This document shows positions 42,044 through 51,737 of a stretch of DNA of 64,000 nt, piece by piece. The position numbers and the translations under genes are program-made. Source of the DNA: Flavobacterium tistrianum (GTDB lineage Bacteria > Bacteroidota > Bacteroidia > Flavobacteriales > Flavobacteriaceae). Numbering within the stretch: position 1 is the first letter of the stretch; every line of letters begins with the position of its first letter. Below the pieces are notes generated by a model. It made no database searches. It was given only the letters and a program-made list of their open reading frames with translations, and was not told the origin of the DNA. The stretch spans positions 372,001 through 436,000 of the forward strand of contig NZ_QJRH01000072.1 of NCBI RefSeq assembly GCF_003254545.1, given 5' to 3'.

Positions 42044-43441
42044 TTATTGTTTTTTAAGTATTAAATATTGATAAGCTTCTAAATTTAGTTCCGCACCAAT
42101 TGCAATTTGATTTCCAGTTAATGCATCTGTCCAATTTGTGTTGGCTAAAGCTGTAGGAGCAGTATATTTAAGCGATTTGTTTTTAATGTTGGCAACAATT
42201 AAAACTTTGTCATTTGTTGTTTCCATGGTAAAAGCGCTCACATCGTTACTGCTATAACCAGTCAATTTTCCTTTTCGAAGCGCTTCATTTGAATTTCTAA
42301 AGGCAATGATTTTTTGATATTCTAAAAGCATGTCATTATCTGCAGTAGACCAATCTATTGGCACATTGTCAAAATAATCGATGCGTTTGTTATACCCAAT
42401 TTCCTGACCATTGTAAATCATAGGAATAGATTTCATACTTGATGCAATTACAAAAGCTGCTAACGATCCTTTTTTTCCTCCAAAAAGTTCAAGCGGAGTT
42501 CCATCAGAAAGGTTTACGTCGTGATTTGTCGTATAACGAACAATTCTTTTTGAAGCATCTAATTGTCCATATTCTTTAGAACTTTCCGTTTGAAGATAAC
42601 TTGCAGGTTGAGCTTCTGCGAATACTTTTTCTAAAGCACTGAAATAAGCAAAACCAAAAGTATAATCGAATCCTGCATCAAAATGATTGACTCTAGTTCC
42701 TTCTGCCATTAAAATCATTCTCTGATTTTTGATTTTACGGATTTTAGAAATCGCTTCTGACCAGAAATTCATCGGAACCATATCGGCTGCATCACATCTA
42801 AAACCATCAATATTGGCATTGTAAACCCAATATGACATAGCATCAATCATTGCTTTCTTCATTTCTGAATTGGTATAATTTAGCTGTGCAACATCCTGCC
42901 AGTTTGTTCCAGGCGGAATTGTAATATTGCCGCTAGCATCTTTTTGGTACCAGTCTGGATGCGCTGTTATCCATTGATTGTCCCAAGAAGTATGATTGGC
43001 AACCCAGTCTAAAATCACCGCCATGTTTTTGCTGTGTGCTTCGGTAACTAAAGCTCGAAGATCTTCTAATGTCCCGTAGTCAGTATTTACGGCTTTGTAA
43101 TCCTTTATAGAATATGGCGAACCTAATTTACCAGCCGTTTTTATTTTTCCAACAGGGTAAATCGGCATTAGATAAATAACATTTGCGCCTAGTTTCTGAA
43201 TATCTCCCAGACGTTTCTGCACACCTTTTAAGTTTCCTTCCGGACTGAAAGAGCGCACATTTACTTGATAAATTACGGCATCTTCGTTGGCTGCAACTTT
43301 ATCAAATGGTGATCCATACTGCTGATATTCGTTTTCTGTTCCTGTATTTGGGTCTGGTTTCGGATTTTCTTCAGAAGAACTGCACGATACAAAAGCTATT
43401 GAAAGCAGTAAAGCAAAAAAAATGTTGGAGTTAGACTTCAT
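42044..43441 (-). CDS. Surface GH13 alpha-amylase lipoprotein (SusG-like role)
   Basis: A 465-residue lipoprotein amylase. Lipobox VSC (Cys20) is followed by SSSEENPKPD, an acidic stretch of the kind that directs lipoproteins to the cell surface. Catalytic GH13 motifs are complete: region I DWVANH (145-150), nucleophile Asp217 (GFRCDAAD), acid Glu247 (LMAEGTR) and Asp308 (TTNHDV). It shares strong similarity with the T9SS amylase of this locus (YGSPF, VIYLMPIYP, YSIKDYKAV), so the two are paralogues with different anchoring. Role: cutting starch at the surface for SusCD. Confidence 0.92.
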   Translation of the reverse strand: MKSNSNIFFALLLSIAFVSCSSSEENPKPDPNTGTENEYQQYGSPFDKVAANEDAVIYQVNVRSFSPEGNLKGVQKRLGDIQKLGANVIYLMPIYPVGKIKTAGKLGSPYSIKDYKAVNTDYGTLEDLRALVTEAHSKNMAVILDWVANHTSWDNQWITAHPDWYQKDASGNITIPPGTNWQDVAQLNYTNSEMKKAMIDAMSYWVYNANIDGFRCDAADMVPMNFWSEAISKIRKIKNQRMILMAEGTRVNHFDAGFDYTFGFAYFSALEKVFAEAQPASYLQTESSKEYGQLDASKRIVRYTTNHDVNLSDGTPLELFGGKKGSLAAFVIASSMKSIPMIYNGQEIGYNKRIDYFDNVPIDWSTADNDMLLEYQKIIAFRNSNEALRKGKLTGYSSNDVSAFTMETTNDKVLIVANIKNKSLKYTAPTALANTNWTDALTGNQIAIGAELNLEAYQYLILKKQ

Positions 43442-43489
43442 GATTTTAGAATTAAATTTTATAGAATCTGAGCGTGGAGTTTTTTAGAT

Positions 43490-43518
43490 AACCTGCCTTT
43501 TGCTCAGAAAGGCAGGTT
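43490..43518 (-). promoter_or_regulatory. Intra-operon hairpin between the SusE-like and amylase genes
   Basis: AACCTGCCTTT pairs perfectly with AAAGGCAGGTT around a TGCTCAG loop. It lacks a strong T run on the - strand. It may be a processing or partial-termination site that sets higher levels of susCDE than of the enzyme genes. Confidence 0.55.
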
Positions 43519-43556
43519 TCACTCAAAACTAATCTAACAAGTATGAATGTGCTAGA

Positions 43557-44633
43557 TTATTTTTTAACTATACTGCAAATTGCTGTTGCAGGATAGCCAT
43601 TTGTGTTTGGATCTGTTTCATCAATTGTGAAGGTAACTTCATAAGTTCCTGCTTCAGAAATGGTGTAAGCACCTGCATTGTCTTTAGTAATAACATTTTT
43701 AGACTCATCAGCAGGGCCATAATTTACATCCCATTTGTTGTTCAGTCTGAATTTTAATGCTCCAGGAACTAAGTTTGCTGTTACTTTCCATGTTTTAGTC
43801 TGATGATCGTATTTCATTGGTGTACTGTTGTCCCATCCTCCAGATTGAGCTGTTCCAACAATTCCCCATGCATAAGGAGTAGCAGACCATTTTAGCGTGT
43901 TCAAATTTACTTTAATTTGGTATGAACCTGCACTTGGAAGAAATAAATTATCATCATCCATTCTAACTAAATCTTCATTAGTAGCACCTGCACCATAAAA
44001 TTCGGCCCATGTTCTGGCAGTATTTAACTTGAATGCTAATGCAGTGCCTTCAGCAGTCATGTATCCTTGATAGATTCCTTTTTCAATTGCTGTTAAAGCT
44101 GAAGCAGTTTCAACCGCCCAACCTTGATAATCTCCAGGCATATAAATTTCACCAAAAACAACTGCTTTTTCGTAAGGAGTCACCGTGATCTCAATTGGAT
44201 CTGAATAAATATTTCTGTCCATGGCAGCCACAACTCTTACGGCTAATTTTCCTTCTACATTTGGTTGTATTCCTAAATCTGTTGCAATTTTATTCAAATC
44301 GCGAACAGTAAAAGATTTACTCAAAACATCGTTTCCTGCTTCGAATGCTTTAGCATTTAACCATGCCTTTGCACCAGTAGTATTTGCTGGTAGATCAAAT
44401 TGTACCGTATATAAAACGGGAGCTTCAATCGGGAAAACAACAGCAGCCCAAGAAATAGTTGCTGCAGTATCGTCGGCGGTATTTTCTGTAAGCACAATTT
44501 TACTTGCAGAAGATGTAATTGCAGCAGGAAAACTAACCGATTTTAAAACGGTTAATTCTGCGTCAGATTCACAAGAAGTAGTCACGATTATTAATGCCAA
44601 TAATGCGACTAATTGATTTATATATTTTTTCAT
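43557..44633 (-). CDS. susE: SusE-like starch-binding surface lipoprotein
   Basis: A 358-residue lipoprotein with lipobox TTSC (Cys21) followed by ESDAE. The N-terminal SusE domain is at about 25-150 (ENTADDTAATISWAAVVFP ... YTVQFDLPANTTGA). Two carbohydrate-binding-like modules follow (YMPGDYQGWAVETASALTAIEKGIYQGYM; GTAQSGGWDNSTPMKYDHQTKTW), each with Trp residues suited to glucan stacking. It begins 14 bp after susD. It holds glucans at the cell surface. A SusE/SusF distinction is not possible from sequence alone. Confidence 0.88.
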   Translation of the reverse strand: MKKYINQLVALLALIIVTTSCESDAELTVLKSVSFPAAITSSASKIVLTENTADDTAATISWAAVVFPIEAPVLYTVQFDLPANTTGAKAWLNAKAFEAGNDVLSKSFTVRDLNKIATDLGIQPNVEGKLAVRVVAAMDRNIYSDPIEITVTPYEKAVVFGEIYMPGDYQGWAVETASALTAIEKGIYQGYMTAEGTALAFKLNTARTWAEFYGAGATNEDLVRMDDDNLFLPSAGSYQIKVNLNTLKWSATPYAWGIVGTAQSGGWDNSTPMKYDHQTKTWKVTANLVPGALKFRLNNKWDVNYGPADESKNVITKDNAGAYTISEAGTYEVTFTIDETDPNTNGYPATAICSIVKK

Positions 44634-44647
44634 AATATTTAGCTGAT

Positions 44648-46141
44648 TTAGTAACCTGGATTTTGTTTAAGTCCCGGATTTGCATTTAAAGCTGAAGTTG
44701 GGATAGGGAATATTTTTCTATATTCTTCTGAAGTACCTTTGAATTCATTTGGCAGCAAAAATTTATCAAAACGAATCATATCTTCTCTACGATGCCCTTC
44801 CCAATTTAATTCACGACCTCTTTCATCAAAAATATCGTCAAGAGTAGGATTTGAAGCTAAAGCTGCAAGACCAGCACGAGTTCTAATAGCATCTACTAAA
44901 GGTTTAGCTGCTCCTGCATTTCCTAAACGAACATTGCATTCGGCTGTCATTAACATAACATCAGCATATCTGTAAATTGGAAAATCATTTGAAGCTCCGC
45001 CACCGTTCATTGAACCTGCAGGATAAAATTTAACATTTCTAACACCTTCCTGAGCACCTGCTCCCGGATTATCTAATGAAGTGATGTCTAATGTATAATT
45101 TATGTTACCTGGCTGCGGTCCTAATAAGAATTGTTTTTTACGAACATCTTTATCGTCATACTTTAGGTAAAAATCTTTTGGAATAACAGATCCGTTCCAG
45201 CCACTATAACCAAATAAAGCATTAGCATGTGGCCCAATCAAGCTACGTACTGTAAAAATATTACGACCTACAACATCAACGGTAGTATAAATAGATAAAA
45301 TAGTTTCATCTTGTGGACTTACATCTCCAAACAATTCATAGTATTTATTTCCTAATGGACTTGAAGCATCTGAAAGAGCGGGATGTAATGAAAACCCTCC
45401 GCCATTTACAACATTGCAAGCAGCCAAACATTCTTCCCATTTTGGAGTTCCTGTTAAAACCCCTGCATTTAAATATACTTTAGCAAGTAAAGTATATCCA
45501 GCCCATTTGTTAAATCTGCCGTAAAATTCGCCACCCTTAGTGCCGGGCAGTAAATCAACATTTGCCTTTAATTCTGATACTACAAAATCAAATACTTCTT
45601 TACGACTTGCTTGTGGAATTTTGTCAACAGTAATATTGTTGTTTGTATAAAATGGTACACTTCCAAAATCATCAATCAATAAATAATAGAAAAAAGCTCT
45701 TAAAACTTTAGCTTCAGCAATTTTTGATGCATCGGCTTTAGAGTCTTCCAATTGTTGTATGGCAAGGTTGGCATTGAAAATTGATTTGTAAAGCCAGTTC
45801 CATGTATTTCTAACTACTTCATCTGTTGGCAACCATTGATGTTTGAACAAAATTGCAAATTCAGTTGACCAGTCACCTGTATTTCTGTGAGGAATAACTT
45901 GATCATCAACACACATAGAATTTAAGTCGTACCAACCCATATCGGCACCGGCATAACCAACCCCATTCCAATTACCAGGAATTTGTGCATATACACTTGC
46001 TAAGGCTATGTCAGCTCCTTGAGGAGATCCATAAAAATCCTTCGCAGGGTATTGATCGTACACGTTTTCTTCAACATTGGTGCAACCTGTCAGAGCAAAG
46101 AAACAAATGCTTCCTGCTAAAAATATATTTTTTATTTTCAT
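44648..46141 (-). CDS. susD: SusD/RagB-family nutrient-binding lipoprotein
   Basis: A 497-residue lipoprotein lid of the SusC pore. Lipobox LTGC (Cys20) is followed by TNVEEN. The TPR-rich SusD fold shows in NTWNWLYKSIFNANLAIQQL, KVLRAFFYYLLIDDFGSVPFY and the C-terminal RDxIRFDKF/GRELNWEGHRREDMIRF element that marks the family. It starts 8 bp after susC and is co-transcribed with it. Confidence 0.94.
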   Translation of the reverse strand: MKIKNIFLAGSICFFALTGCTNVEENVYDQYPAKDFYGSPQGADIALASVYAQIPGNWNGVGYAGADMGWYDLNSMCVDDQVIPHRNTGDWSTEFAILFKHQWLPTDEVVRNTWNWLYKSIFNANLAIQQLEDSKADASKIAEAKVLRAFFYYLLIDDFGSVPFYTNNNITVDKIPQASRKEVFDFVVSELKANVDLLPGTKGGEFYGRFNKWAGYTLLAKVYLNAGVLTGTPKWEECLAACNVVNGGGFSLHPALSDASSPLGNKYYELFGDVSPQDETILSIYTTVDVVGRNIFTVRSLIGPHANALFGYSGWNGSVIPKDFYLKYDDKDVRKKQFLLGPQPGNINYTLDITSLDNPGAGAQEGVRNVKFYPAGSMNGGGASNDFPIYRYADVMLMTAECNVRLGNAGAAKPLVDAIRTRAGLAALASNPTLDDIFDERGRELNWEGHRREDMIRFDKFLLPNEFKGTSEEYRKIFPIPTSALNANPGLKQNPGY

Positions 46142-46149
46142 TTCTTTTA

Positions 46150-49100
46150 CTATTTAAATTTAACGTTTACACCAAACGAAATGCTTCTGGTACGAGGATA
46201 AATTCCTCTGTCTCCTCCAAAATAATCATTTACGTCACCACTACCACTTAAGTTAATTTCAGGATCAATACCTGAATAATTTGTGATAAGGAATAGGTTG
46301 TTTCCAGTAAGAGAAAGTCTAATTGACTCTATAAATCGATCTTTAAAGCTAAAATTGTATCCTGCAGTAACGTTTTCTAAACGAACAAAAGAACCATCTT
46401 CTAACCATAAATTTGAAGAATATTGCGAGGTGTAGATACCTAAATCAACCGCACTTTGTAAAACATTGCTTTTTCCTATGTTTTCCATATAACTTGAACG
46501 TTGATTTACAGTGTTATAAACTTTATTCCCTCCAGATCCTCTTAGTAATAAAGAAGCATCAAACTTTTTATATCTCAAAGTAGGATTGAATGCAAAAGTA
46601 TAAGTTGGCAAAGCAGAGCCTTGCATTACACGATCCAGACTCATACTGCCTTGGTCAATAACGCCATCACCATTTTGGTCTACTACCGTTTCAGCATTAG
46701 CGGCATCTTTACCTTGGTGCTGTAAAATATTAAATGTACCAATTGGTTGTCCTTTTATTAAGTAAGAATTTGGTGCACCCCAGCTTACATAATCTGTATT
46801 TAATGCTACGCCATTGATGCTTCCGCTTAGATTAAGAACTTCATTACGCATAAAGGAAACATTTCCTGCCAAAGTAAAAGTTGTGTTTTCATTACGAATT
46901 ACATCATATGCCAAAGCAACTTCAAGACCTTGGTTTCTTATACTACCAACGTTTGCTTTAATTTTATCATAAGGATAAGGAGGCTGAGGTACTGTATAAT
47001 CAAATAATAAATTATCTGTTGTTGCAGTATACACATCAATTGTACCTCTCAATCGGCTGTCAATTAAACCAAAATCAAGACCAATATTGGTTTGTTTTTT
47101 TGTTTCCCATTTCAAATCTGGATTGCCATTTTGAGTGATATTGTAATTTGGAATTTGAGAACCTCCAAAATAAGTTGTGCCCGAGGCGCCAACCAAAGAA
47201 AGAGAACTTAAGGGTTTCAACCCTTGCTGATTTCCGGTAACGCCATAACCTACACGTAGTTTCAAATCATTAACTACAGATTGATTAGCCATAAATGATT
47301 CTTTTGCAATTTGCCAAGCCACAGAAGCAGATGGGAAATTACCCCATTTATTATTTGCTCCGAATACAGAAGAACCATCACGTCTGATACTTGCTGTAAC
47401 CAAATAACGATCTAATAAAGAGTAATTTACTCTTGCCAAAAAAGAAGCTAGAGTTCTATCCTCTTTAGAAGATTTAATGTCACCAGGAAGAGCTTTAGTA
47501 ATGTCGCCTAATTGAAGATTATTATAAGTTGCTAAATCATTTATAAAACCTCTTACTTGAGAGTAATTTTCTTGCTTGCTTTGGTACTGCCATTCGTACA
47601 AAGCCAAGGCATTGATTGAGTGAACTCCAAATGTTTTTTTGTAATTCAAACTAATATCCATTAATTTTTCTTCTTGGCGAGTATTATTGATATTTCCAAA
47701 ACCTTTTTGGTTAATTGCGTTTGCATCAGTAGATTTTGCTGGATTATAAAAACCGATTGAATTATTTGCTTTTCTCCAGCTTCCAAACCAACCAGCCTGC
47801 AAACCATCAACTATATCTAAATCAGCTTTAAGGCTTCCAAATAAATTATCGTATTTTCCCTCATTAGTAATTTCTTGTTGAGCCGCATAAGGATTCAAAT
47901 ATTGAAATAGGTTAGGATCTGTATAATATGTTGTCCCGTCTGATTCAAACACAGGATCAGTAGGGCGCATTTGATAGGCCTGAGAAATTAAGTTTGAAAC
48001 TTGATTAACTCTACCGATACTTTGTACACTGCTGGCTGTATTACTAATTCCGTTGGTTAAACTATAAGTCAAAGTTAATTTGTCATCTAAAGCTTTTTGA
48101 GTGGCTTGTAACCTTGCAATATATTTTTTATTGCTAGAATTAATTACTACACCATCCTGCAAAATAGCACTTACAGATCCGTGGTAACTGAATTTATCAG
48201 TTCCGCCACCAAACGAAAGTGTATGTGTTTGTGTAAACCCTGTTTGCGTTAAAATTCCGTACCAATCTGTATTAGCACCATGATTTGCAGAAGCAGGAAC
48301 GCCAACACTTTGCGCTGCAGTCCACCATTGATCAGCATTTAGAAAATCTAATTTTTTTGGAATAAAATCGATAGAAGAAGAACCTACATATTCAAAAGTT
48401 GTTTTTCCTGTTTTATTCGTTTTAGTTCTTACGATAATTACTCCAGCAGCTCCTCTAGATCCATAAACAGCTGTAGCCGAAGCATCTTTCAAAATATCGA
48501 TAGATTCAATTTCCGTTGGGGGAATAGAATTTAGTAAATCTAAATTTCCTTGAATTCCATCTACTACAACCAAAGGGTCGCTTCCGCCAATTAAAGAACT
48601 TACTCCACGAATACGCACACTTGGACCAGAACCCGGTTCGCTACCAATTTGGTTAATATTTACACCCGCAGCTTTACCCGAAATTAATTGCAACGGATTT
48701 ACAATTGCACCTTGATTCATGTCTTTTGCATTAATTGTAGAGACAGCTCCAGTAACGTCTTTTTTAGACAAAGAACCATAACCAACTAAAACAACTTCTT
48801 GTAAGTTGGTTGCATCTGGTTCCAATTGAATATTTAAAACGCCATTTCCAACAGGAACTCTTTTAGTTTTATATCCTACAAAACTGACTAAGATTACAGA
48901 AGAACTGCTTTCGACAGTAAATTTAAATTTACCATCAAAATCGGTTACAACACTGTTTTTTGTGCCTTCTTCGATAATAGAAGCTCCAGGAAGCGGAGCA
49001 CCATTTTCGTCGGTAACAATTCCAGAAATTGTTTCTTTTTCGTTCTCGATATTTTGCGTTTTTAGTTCAGGTTTTTTTAGAATAATTTGTGTGTCGCGAA

Positions 49101-49425
49101 TTTTAAATTCGGTTGGGGTTCCTTTAAAAATTCTGTCTAAAACTACATATATCGATTGTTCCTTTACAGAAATAGAAACTGTTCGATCTAAGTCGACATC
49201 ACTCATTTTGTAAATAAATCTGAAATCTGTTTTTTGTTCAATGGTCTCAATAACCTTTTCGATTGTTGAATTGTTCAATTCAAGAGTAACTTTAGTCTTT
49301 TGCGCATAAGTACTCGCTTTGATATTAAACATGGCGACCAAAATAAGGAGTGTAGTTAATTTCAATTTTAGGTCATTTTGGAACAATGAGTATAGAAACC
49401 CATTATTCTTAGATTTTTTTTTCAT
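46150..49425 (-). CDS. susC: SusC-type TonB-dependent transporter with STN signalling domain
   Basis: A 1091-residue outer-membrane glucan importer. After the signal peptide comes an STN domain (about 50-115, FRFIYKMSDVDLDRTVSISV ... FKIRDTQIILKK), then a CarboxypepD_reg domain (TISGIVTDENGAPLPGASI), the plug (LQEVVLVGYGSLSKKDVTGAV ... DPLVVVDGIQG ... ILKDASATAVYGSRGA) and the barrel, ending SFGVNVKFK. The STN domain allows contact with the FecR anti-sigma encoded next door, so substrate binding can be relayed to the ECF sigma factor. It lies upstream of susD. Confidence 0.95.
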   Translation of the reverse strand: MKKKSKNNGFLYSLFQNDLKLKLTTLLILVAMFNIKASTYAQKTKVTLELNNSTIEKVIETIEQKTDFRFIYKMSDVDLDRTVSISVKEQSIYVVLDRIFKGTPTEFKIRDTQIILKKPELKTQNIENEKETISGIVTDENGAPLPGASIIEEGTKNSVVTDFDGKFKFTVESSSSVILVSFVGYKTKRVPVGNGVLNIQLEPDATNLQEVVLVGYGSLSKKDVTGAVSTINAKDMNQGAIVNPLQLISGKAAGVNINQIGSEPGSGPSVRIRGVSSLIGGSDPLVVVDGIQGNLDLLNSIPPTEIESIDILKDASATAVYGSRGAAGVIIVRTKTNKTGKTTFEYVGSSSIDFIPKKLDFLNADQWWTAAQSVGVPASANHGANTDWYGILTQTGFTQTHTLSFGGGTDKFSYHGSVSAILQDGVVINSSNKKYIARLQATQKALDDKLTLTYSLTNGISNTASSVQSIGRVNQVSNLISQAYQMRPTDPVFESDGTTYYTDPNLFQYLNPYAAQQEITNEGKYDNLFGSLKADLDIVDGLQAGWFGSWRKANNSIGFYNPAKSTDANAINQKGFGNINNTRQEEKLMDISLNYKKTFGVHSINALALYEWQYQSKQENYSQVRGFINDLATYNNLQLGDITKALPGDIKSSKEDRTLASFLARVNYSLLDRYLVTASIRRDGSSVFGANNKWGNFPSASVAWQIAKESFMANQSVVNDLKLRVGYGVTGNQQGLKPLSSLSLVGASGTTYFGGSQIPNYNITQNGNPDLKWETKKQTNIGLDFGLIDSRLRGTIDVYTATTDNLLFDYTVPQPPYPYDKIKANVGSIRNQGLEVALAYDVIRNENTTFTLAGNVSFMRNEVLNLSGSINGVALNTDYVSWGAPNSYLIKGQPIGTFNILQHQGKDAANAETVVDQNGDGVIDQGSMSLDRVMQGSALPTYTFAFNPTLRYKKFDASLLLRGSGGNKVYNTVNQRSSYMENIGKSNVLQSAVDLGIYTSQYSSNLWLEDGSFVRLENVTAGYNFSFKDRFIESIRLSLTGNNLFLITNYSGIDPEINLSGSGDVNDYFGGDRGIYPRTRSISFGVNVKFK

Positions 49426-49555
49426 AATTTTGTTAATTGATTGTAGTTAATTCGTTATATTCAATCACTTAGTTAATCGGAAATTGTTCGCAGCTCTTTC
49501 CGATTTTTTTATTCCCGTAATGTTATCTCATCATAAATTGTATTGGTTTTAGTGG

Positions 49556-50734
49556 TTATTTAATTAGTATTTGATTGTTTTTTATGGTGTAATTAATGCC
49601 ATGAACATCATTAAAATAGCTCATAACATTCTCAATTGATTCTTCTTTAAAGCTGGCATTGAATTTCTCGTTAGCCAATTTTTCATTTTTATTAATGATC
49701 GTTACGTTATATCGTCTTTCCAGTTTAGTGATAATATTTTTGAAAGTCATATTTCTAAAAGTCAGTCCGCCATCTATCCAAGAAGTATAGATTTCTGTAG
49801 CAACCTGTTTAGTAAAAATTGAAGCATTTTCTTTGTTGAAACTTCCCTTATAGCCCGGTTTTAAGATTGTATTTTTAGAAGCATCAAATTCTTCGTTTGA
49901 GCGGTACATTCCAACAGAACCCTCAACCAAAACAACATCTGTGGCAGCGTCTTCCGGATAGTTAGAAACGTTAAAATGTGTTCCTAAAACGCGTACATTC
50001 AAGTTGTCAGCATTTACAATAAAAGGATGTTTTTTGTCTTTTGCGACATCAAAAAAAGCTTCTCCGTCTAGATATACCTGACGATTTTCTCCAGTAATAA
50101 ATTTTACTGGATATTTTAAAGTAGTTCCAGAGTTTAAATGAACCATAGTCCCGTCAGACAATTGAAGACGAAATTTTTTGCCAAATGGAATTTTAAGCGT
50201 GTTGTAAGCCAGTTTATCAGAATCGGTTTGATTTTCGTAAACTAATTTATCACCGTTTTGGTTTCCAACAATATTTCCATTTTTATCGTGAACTTGAACT
50301 TTGCCATTTTCAGAAATAATCTGAACGCTTCCGTCCTCCATTTGTAAAACAATATCAGTGCTTTTAAAATCGAAAGGAACTTCGGCAGTTTTATTTAGAA
50401 AAACTTGTTTGTAGCCAAAACCAACTCCCAAGAGAACCAAAACGGAAGCTGCAATAGCAATATATTTTCTATAACTTGATTTTCTAGGTTGTAGTTCTAT
50501 TACAGTTTCTTGTTCTTTTGCCGCAGATAAAATATTGTCAAAAATAGAATCTGCTTTGTGCTCATCCATTTTTGGCATTTCGCCCAATAGATTTTTTACT
50601 TCTTCAACAGTCGGAAATTCTTCAGTAAGATTGTTATTTCGACAATAGGCGATAACCTGTTCTGTTTCTTCGGCAGTACATTGATTTAAAATAAATTTCT
50701 CTAAAAGCGTTTTTATTTCAGAATTTGAATTCAT
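49556..50734 (-). CDS. FecR-family anti-sigma factor
   Basis: A 392-residue inner-membrane anti-sigma/sigma regulator. An N-terminal cytoplasmic helical domain (1-85) precedes one transmembrane segment (about 90-107, YIAIAASVLVLLGVGFGY). The periplasmic FecR domain follows (GKKFRLQLSDGTMVHLNSGTTLKYP ... YLDGEAFFDVAKDKKHPFIV ... VRVLGTHFNVSNYP). The C-terminal domain is the usual DUF4974/STN-like end (MTFKNIITKLERRYNVTI ... INYTIKNNQILIK). The ATG at 50734 is preferred to an upstream one at 50797. It sits between the sigma factor and susC. Confidence 0.93.
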   Translation of the reverse strand: MNSNSEIKTLLEKFILNQCTAEETEQVIAYCRNNNLTEEFPTVEEVKNLLGEMPKMDEHKADSIFDNILSAAKEQETVIELQPRKSSYRKYIAIAASVLVLLGVGFGYKQVFLNKTAEVPFDFKSTDIVLQMEDGSVQIISENGKVQVHDKNGNIVGNQNGDKLVYENQTDSDKLAYNTLKIPFGKKFRLQLSDGTMVHLNSGTTLKYPVKFITGENRQVYLDGEAFFDVAKDKKHPFIVNADNLNVRVLGTHFNVSNYPEDAATDVVLVEGSVGMYRSNEEFDASKNTILKPGYKGSFNKENASIFTKQVATEIYTSWIDGGLTFRNMTFKNIITKLERRYNVTIINKNEKLANEKFNASFKEESIENVMSYFNDVHGINYTIKNNQILIK

Positions 50735-50897
50735 TAAGAATGTTTTTAGGTTCTGTGTTTCTATAATACAGCTGAGATGCAATCGAGTACTACTCAAACG
50801 TTATAAATTTTTAAATTTTAACATTTGAAAAAGATAAAAAAGCTTGTTAAGTATTGATTTTACTGGATTTTATTAAAAAAATCTTTTTTAATAATTG

Positions 50898-51007
50898 TTT
50901 TGTCATTTCGACCGAAGGGAGAAATCTCACTCGTAATTCGACAAAGATTGACAATTATCTTTGCGGAGTTTCTAGTGAGATTTCTCCCTTCGGTCGAAAT
51001 GACAAAA
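50898..51007. repeat. REP-like element with perfect 34-bp inverted arms
   Basis: Arms at 50898-50931 and 50974-51007 are perfect inverted copies (core CGACCGAAGGGAGAAATCTC). The 42-nt loop contains a second inverted pair, CAAAGAT / ATCTTTG (50942-50948 and 50957-50963). It fills the gap between the sigma and FecR genes and looks like a dispersed Flavobacterium palindrome. Confidence 0.75.
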
Positions 51008-51047
51008 ACTTTGTGGGAATATAAAATCTGGCATAAATCAAAAAAAA

Positions 51048-51071
51048 AAAATCACTCCGAAGAGTGATTTT
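51048..51071 (-). terminator. Terminator of the sigma-factor gene
   Basis: AAAATCACTC / GAGTGATTTT around a CGAA loop, with a 10-nt T run on the - strand. It suggests that the sigma gene can be transcribed separately from fecR. Confidence 0.75.
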
Positions 51072-51094
51072 AAGGGCAATATTTGTGGTTTTGG

Positions 51095-51658
51095 TTAGAT
51101 AATTTCATCGTGAAGTTGAAAAAAACCGCGCATCGATTCGAGCGCTTTACTCATTTGGTTCCGGACTGTATTTATCGAGATTCCGAGTTCCTCGCTTATT
51201 TCTTCGTAGCTCATTCCTTTCTTTCGCGACATTTTAAAAATCTGCCGTCGTTTGGGCGGGAGCTGTCTTATAGCTTGCTTTTGGAGTTTTTTACAATCGG
51301 CTTCGCGAATGGCATAATCTCCATATTCATGCGTTTTCTGACTTTCGTAGAAAACAGCTTCTTTCAATACAATTTCATTGGCGGCTTTATTCAAAACATT
51401 AAAAGCCTGATTTCTTGCAATTGTAAAAATGTAGGCTTTAAAAGATTGTTCTACATCCAAACTTTCGCGGTTGAGCCAGACTTTCAAAAAAACATCCTGT
51501 ACATTTTCCTCCGCTGCTTCTTTTGATTTTAGAAGACTGATACTGTATCCATAAATATCTTGGCGGTACAAATCAAAAAGTTGGCGAAAGGCTTTTTCGT
51601 TTCCTTTTTTGAGTTCACTTACCAATAATTTTTCACTATGGTTGGCAGCTTCTAACAA
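51095..51658 (-). CDS. ECF-type RNA polymerase sigma-70 factor (Bacteroidota FecI-like)
   Basis: A 187-residue ECF sigma factor. Region 2 is at about 25-90 (AFRQLFDLYRQDIYGYSISLL ... VQDVFLKVWLNRESLD ... SFKAYIFTIARNQAFNVL). Region 4 is at about 125-180 with the helix-turn-helix MSYEEISEELGISINTVRNQMSKALE. It is paired with the FecR and STN-SusC genes downstream and probably directs transcription of the starch locus. A -7 box lies 72 nt upstream. Confidence 0.94.
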   Translation of the reverse strand: MLEAANHSEKLLVSELKKGNEKAFRQLFDLYRQDIYGYSISLLKSKEAAEENVQDVFLKVWLNRESLDVEQSFKAYIFTIARNQAFNVLNKAANEIVLKEAVFYESQKTHEYGDYAIREADCKKLQKQAIRQLPPKRRQIFKMSRKKGMSYEEISEELGISINTVRNQMSKALESMRGFFQLHDEII

Positions 51659-51729
51659 TTTAAATTGCGTTTATTTAATTCCAATGGTATTAAACGATAA
51701 AATCTGAGGTCTGATATCTGACTTCGTCG

Positions 51730-51737
51730 CAAATATA
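51730..51737 (-). promoter_or_regulatory. -7 box of the ECF sigma gene
   Basis: TATATTTG followed by CG on the - strand. No matching -33 TTG is seen. The rest of the 385-bp gap 51659-52043 holds only a terminator at 51952 and AT-rich DNA. Confidence 0.45.

Noticed and set aside
44221..44616. 131-codon + strand ORF opposite the SusE-like gene
   Set aside because: Shadow of a well-supported lipoprotein gene, with no independent motif.
51083..51526. 147-codon + strand ORF opposite the ECF sigma gene
   Set aside because: Phe/Leu-rich shadow frame. The sigma-factor domains on the - strand are unambiguous.
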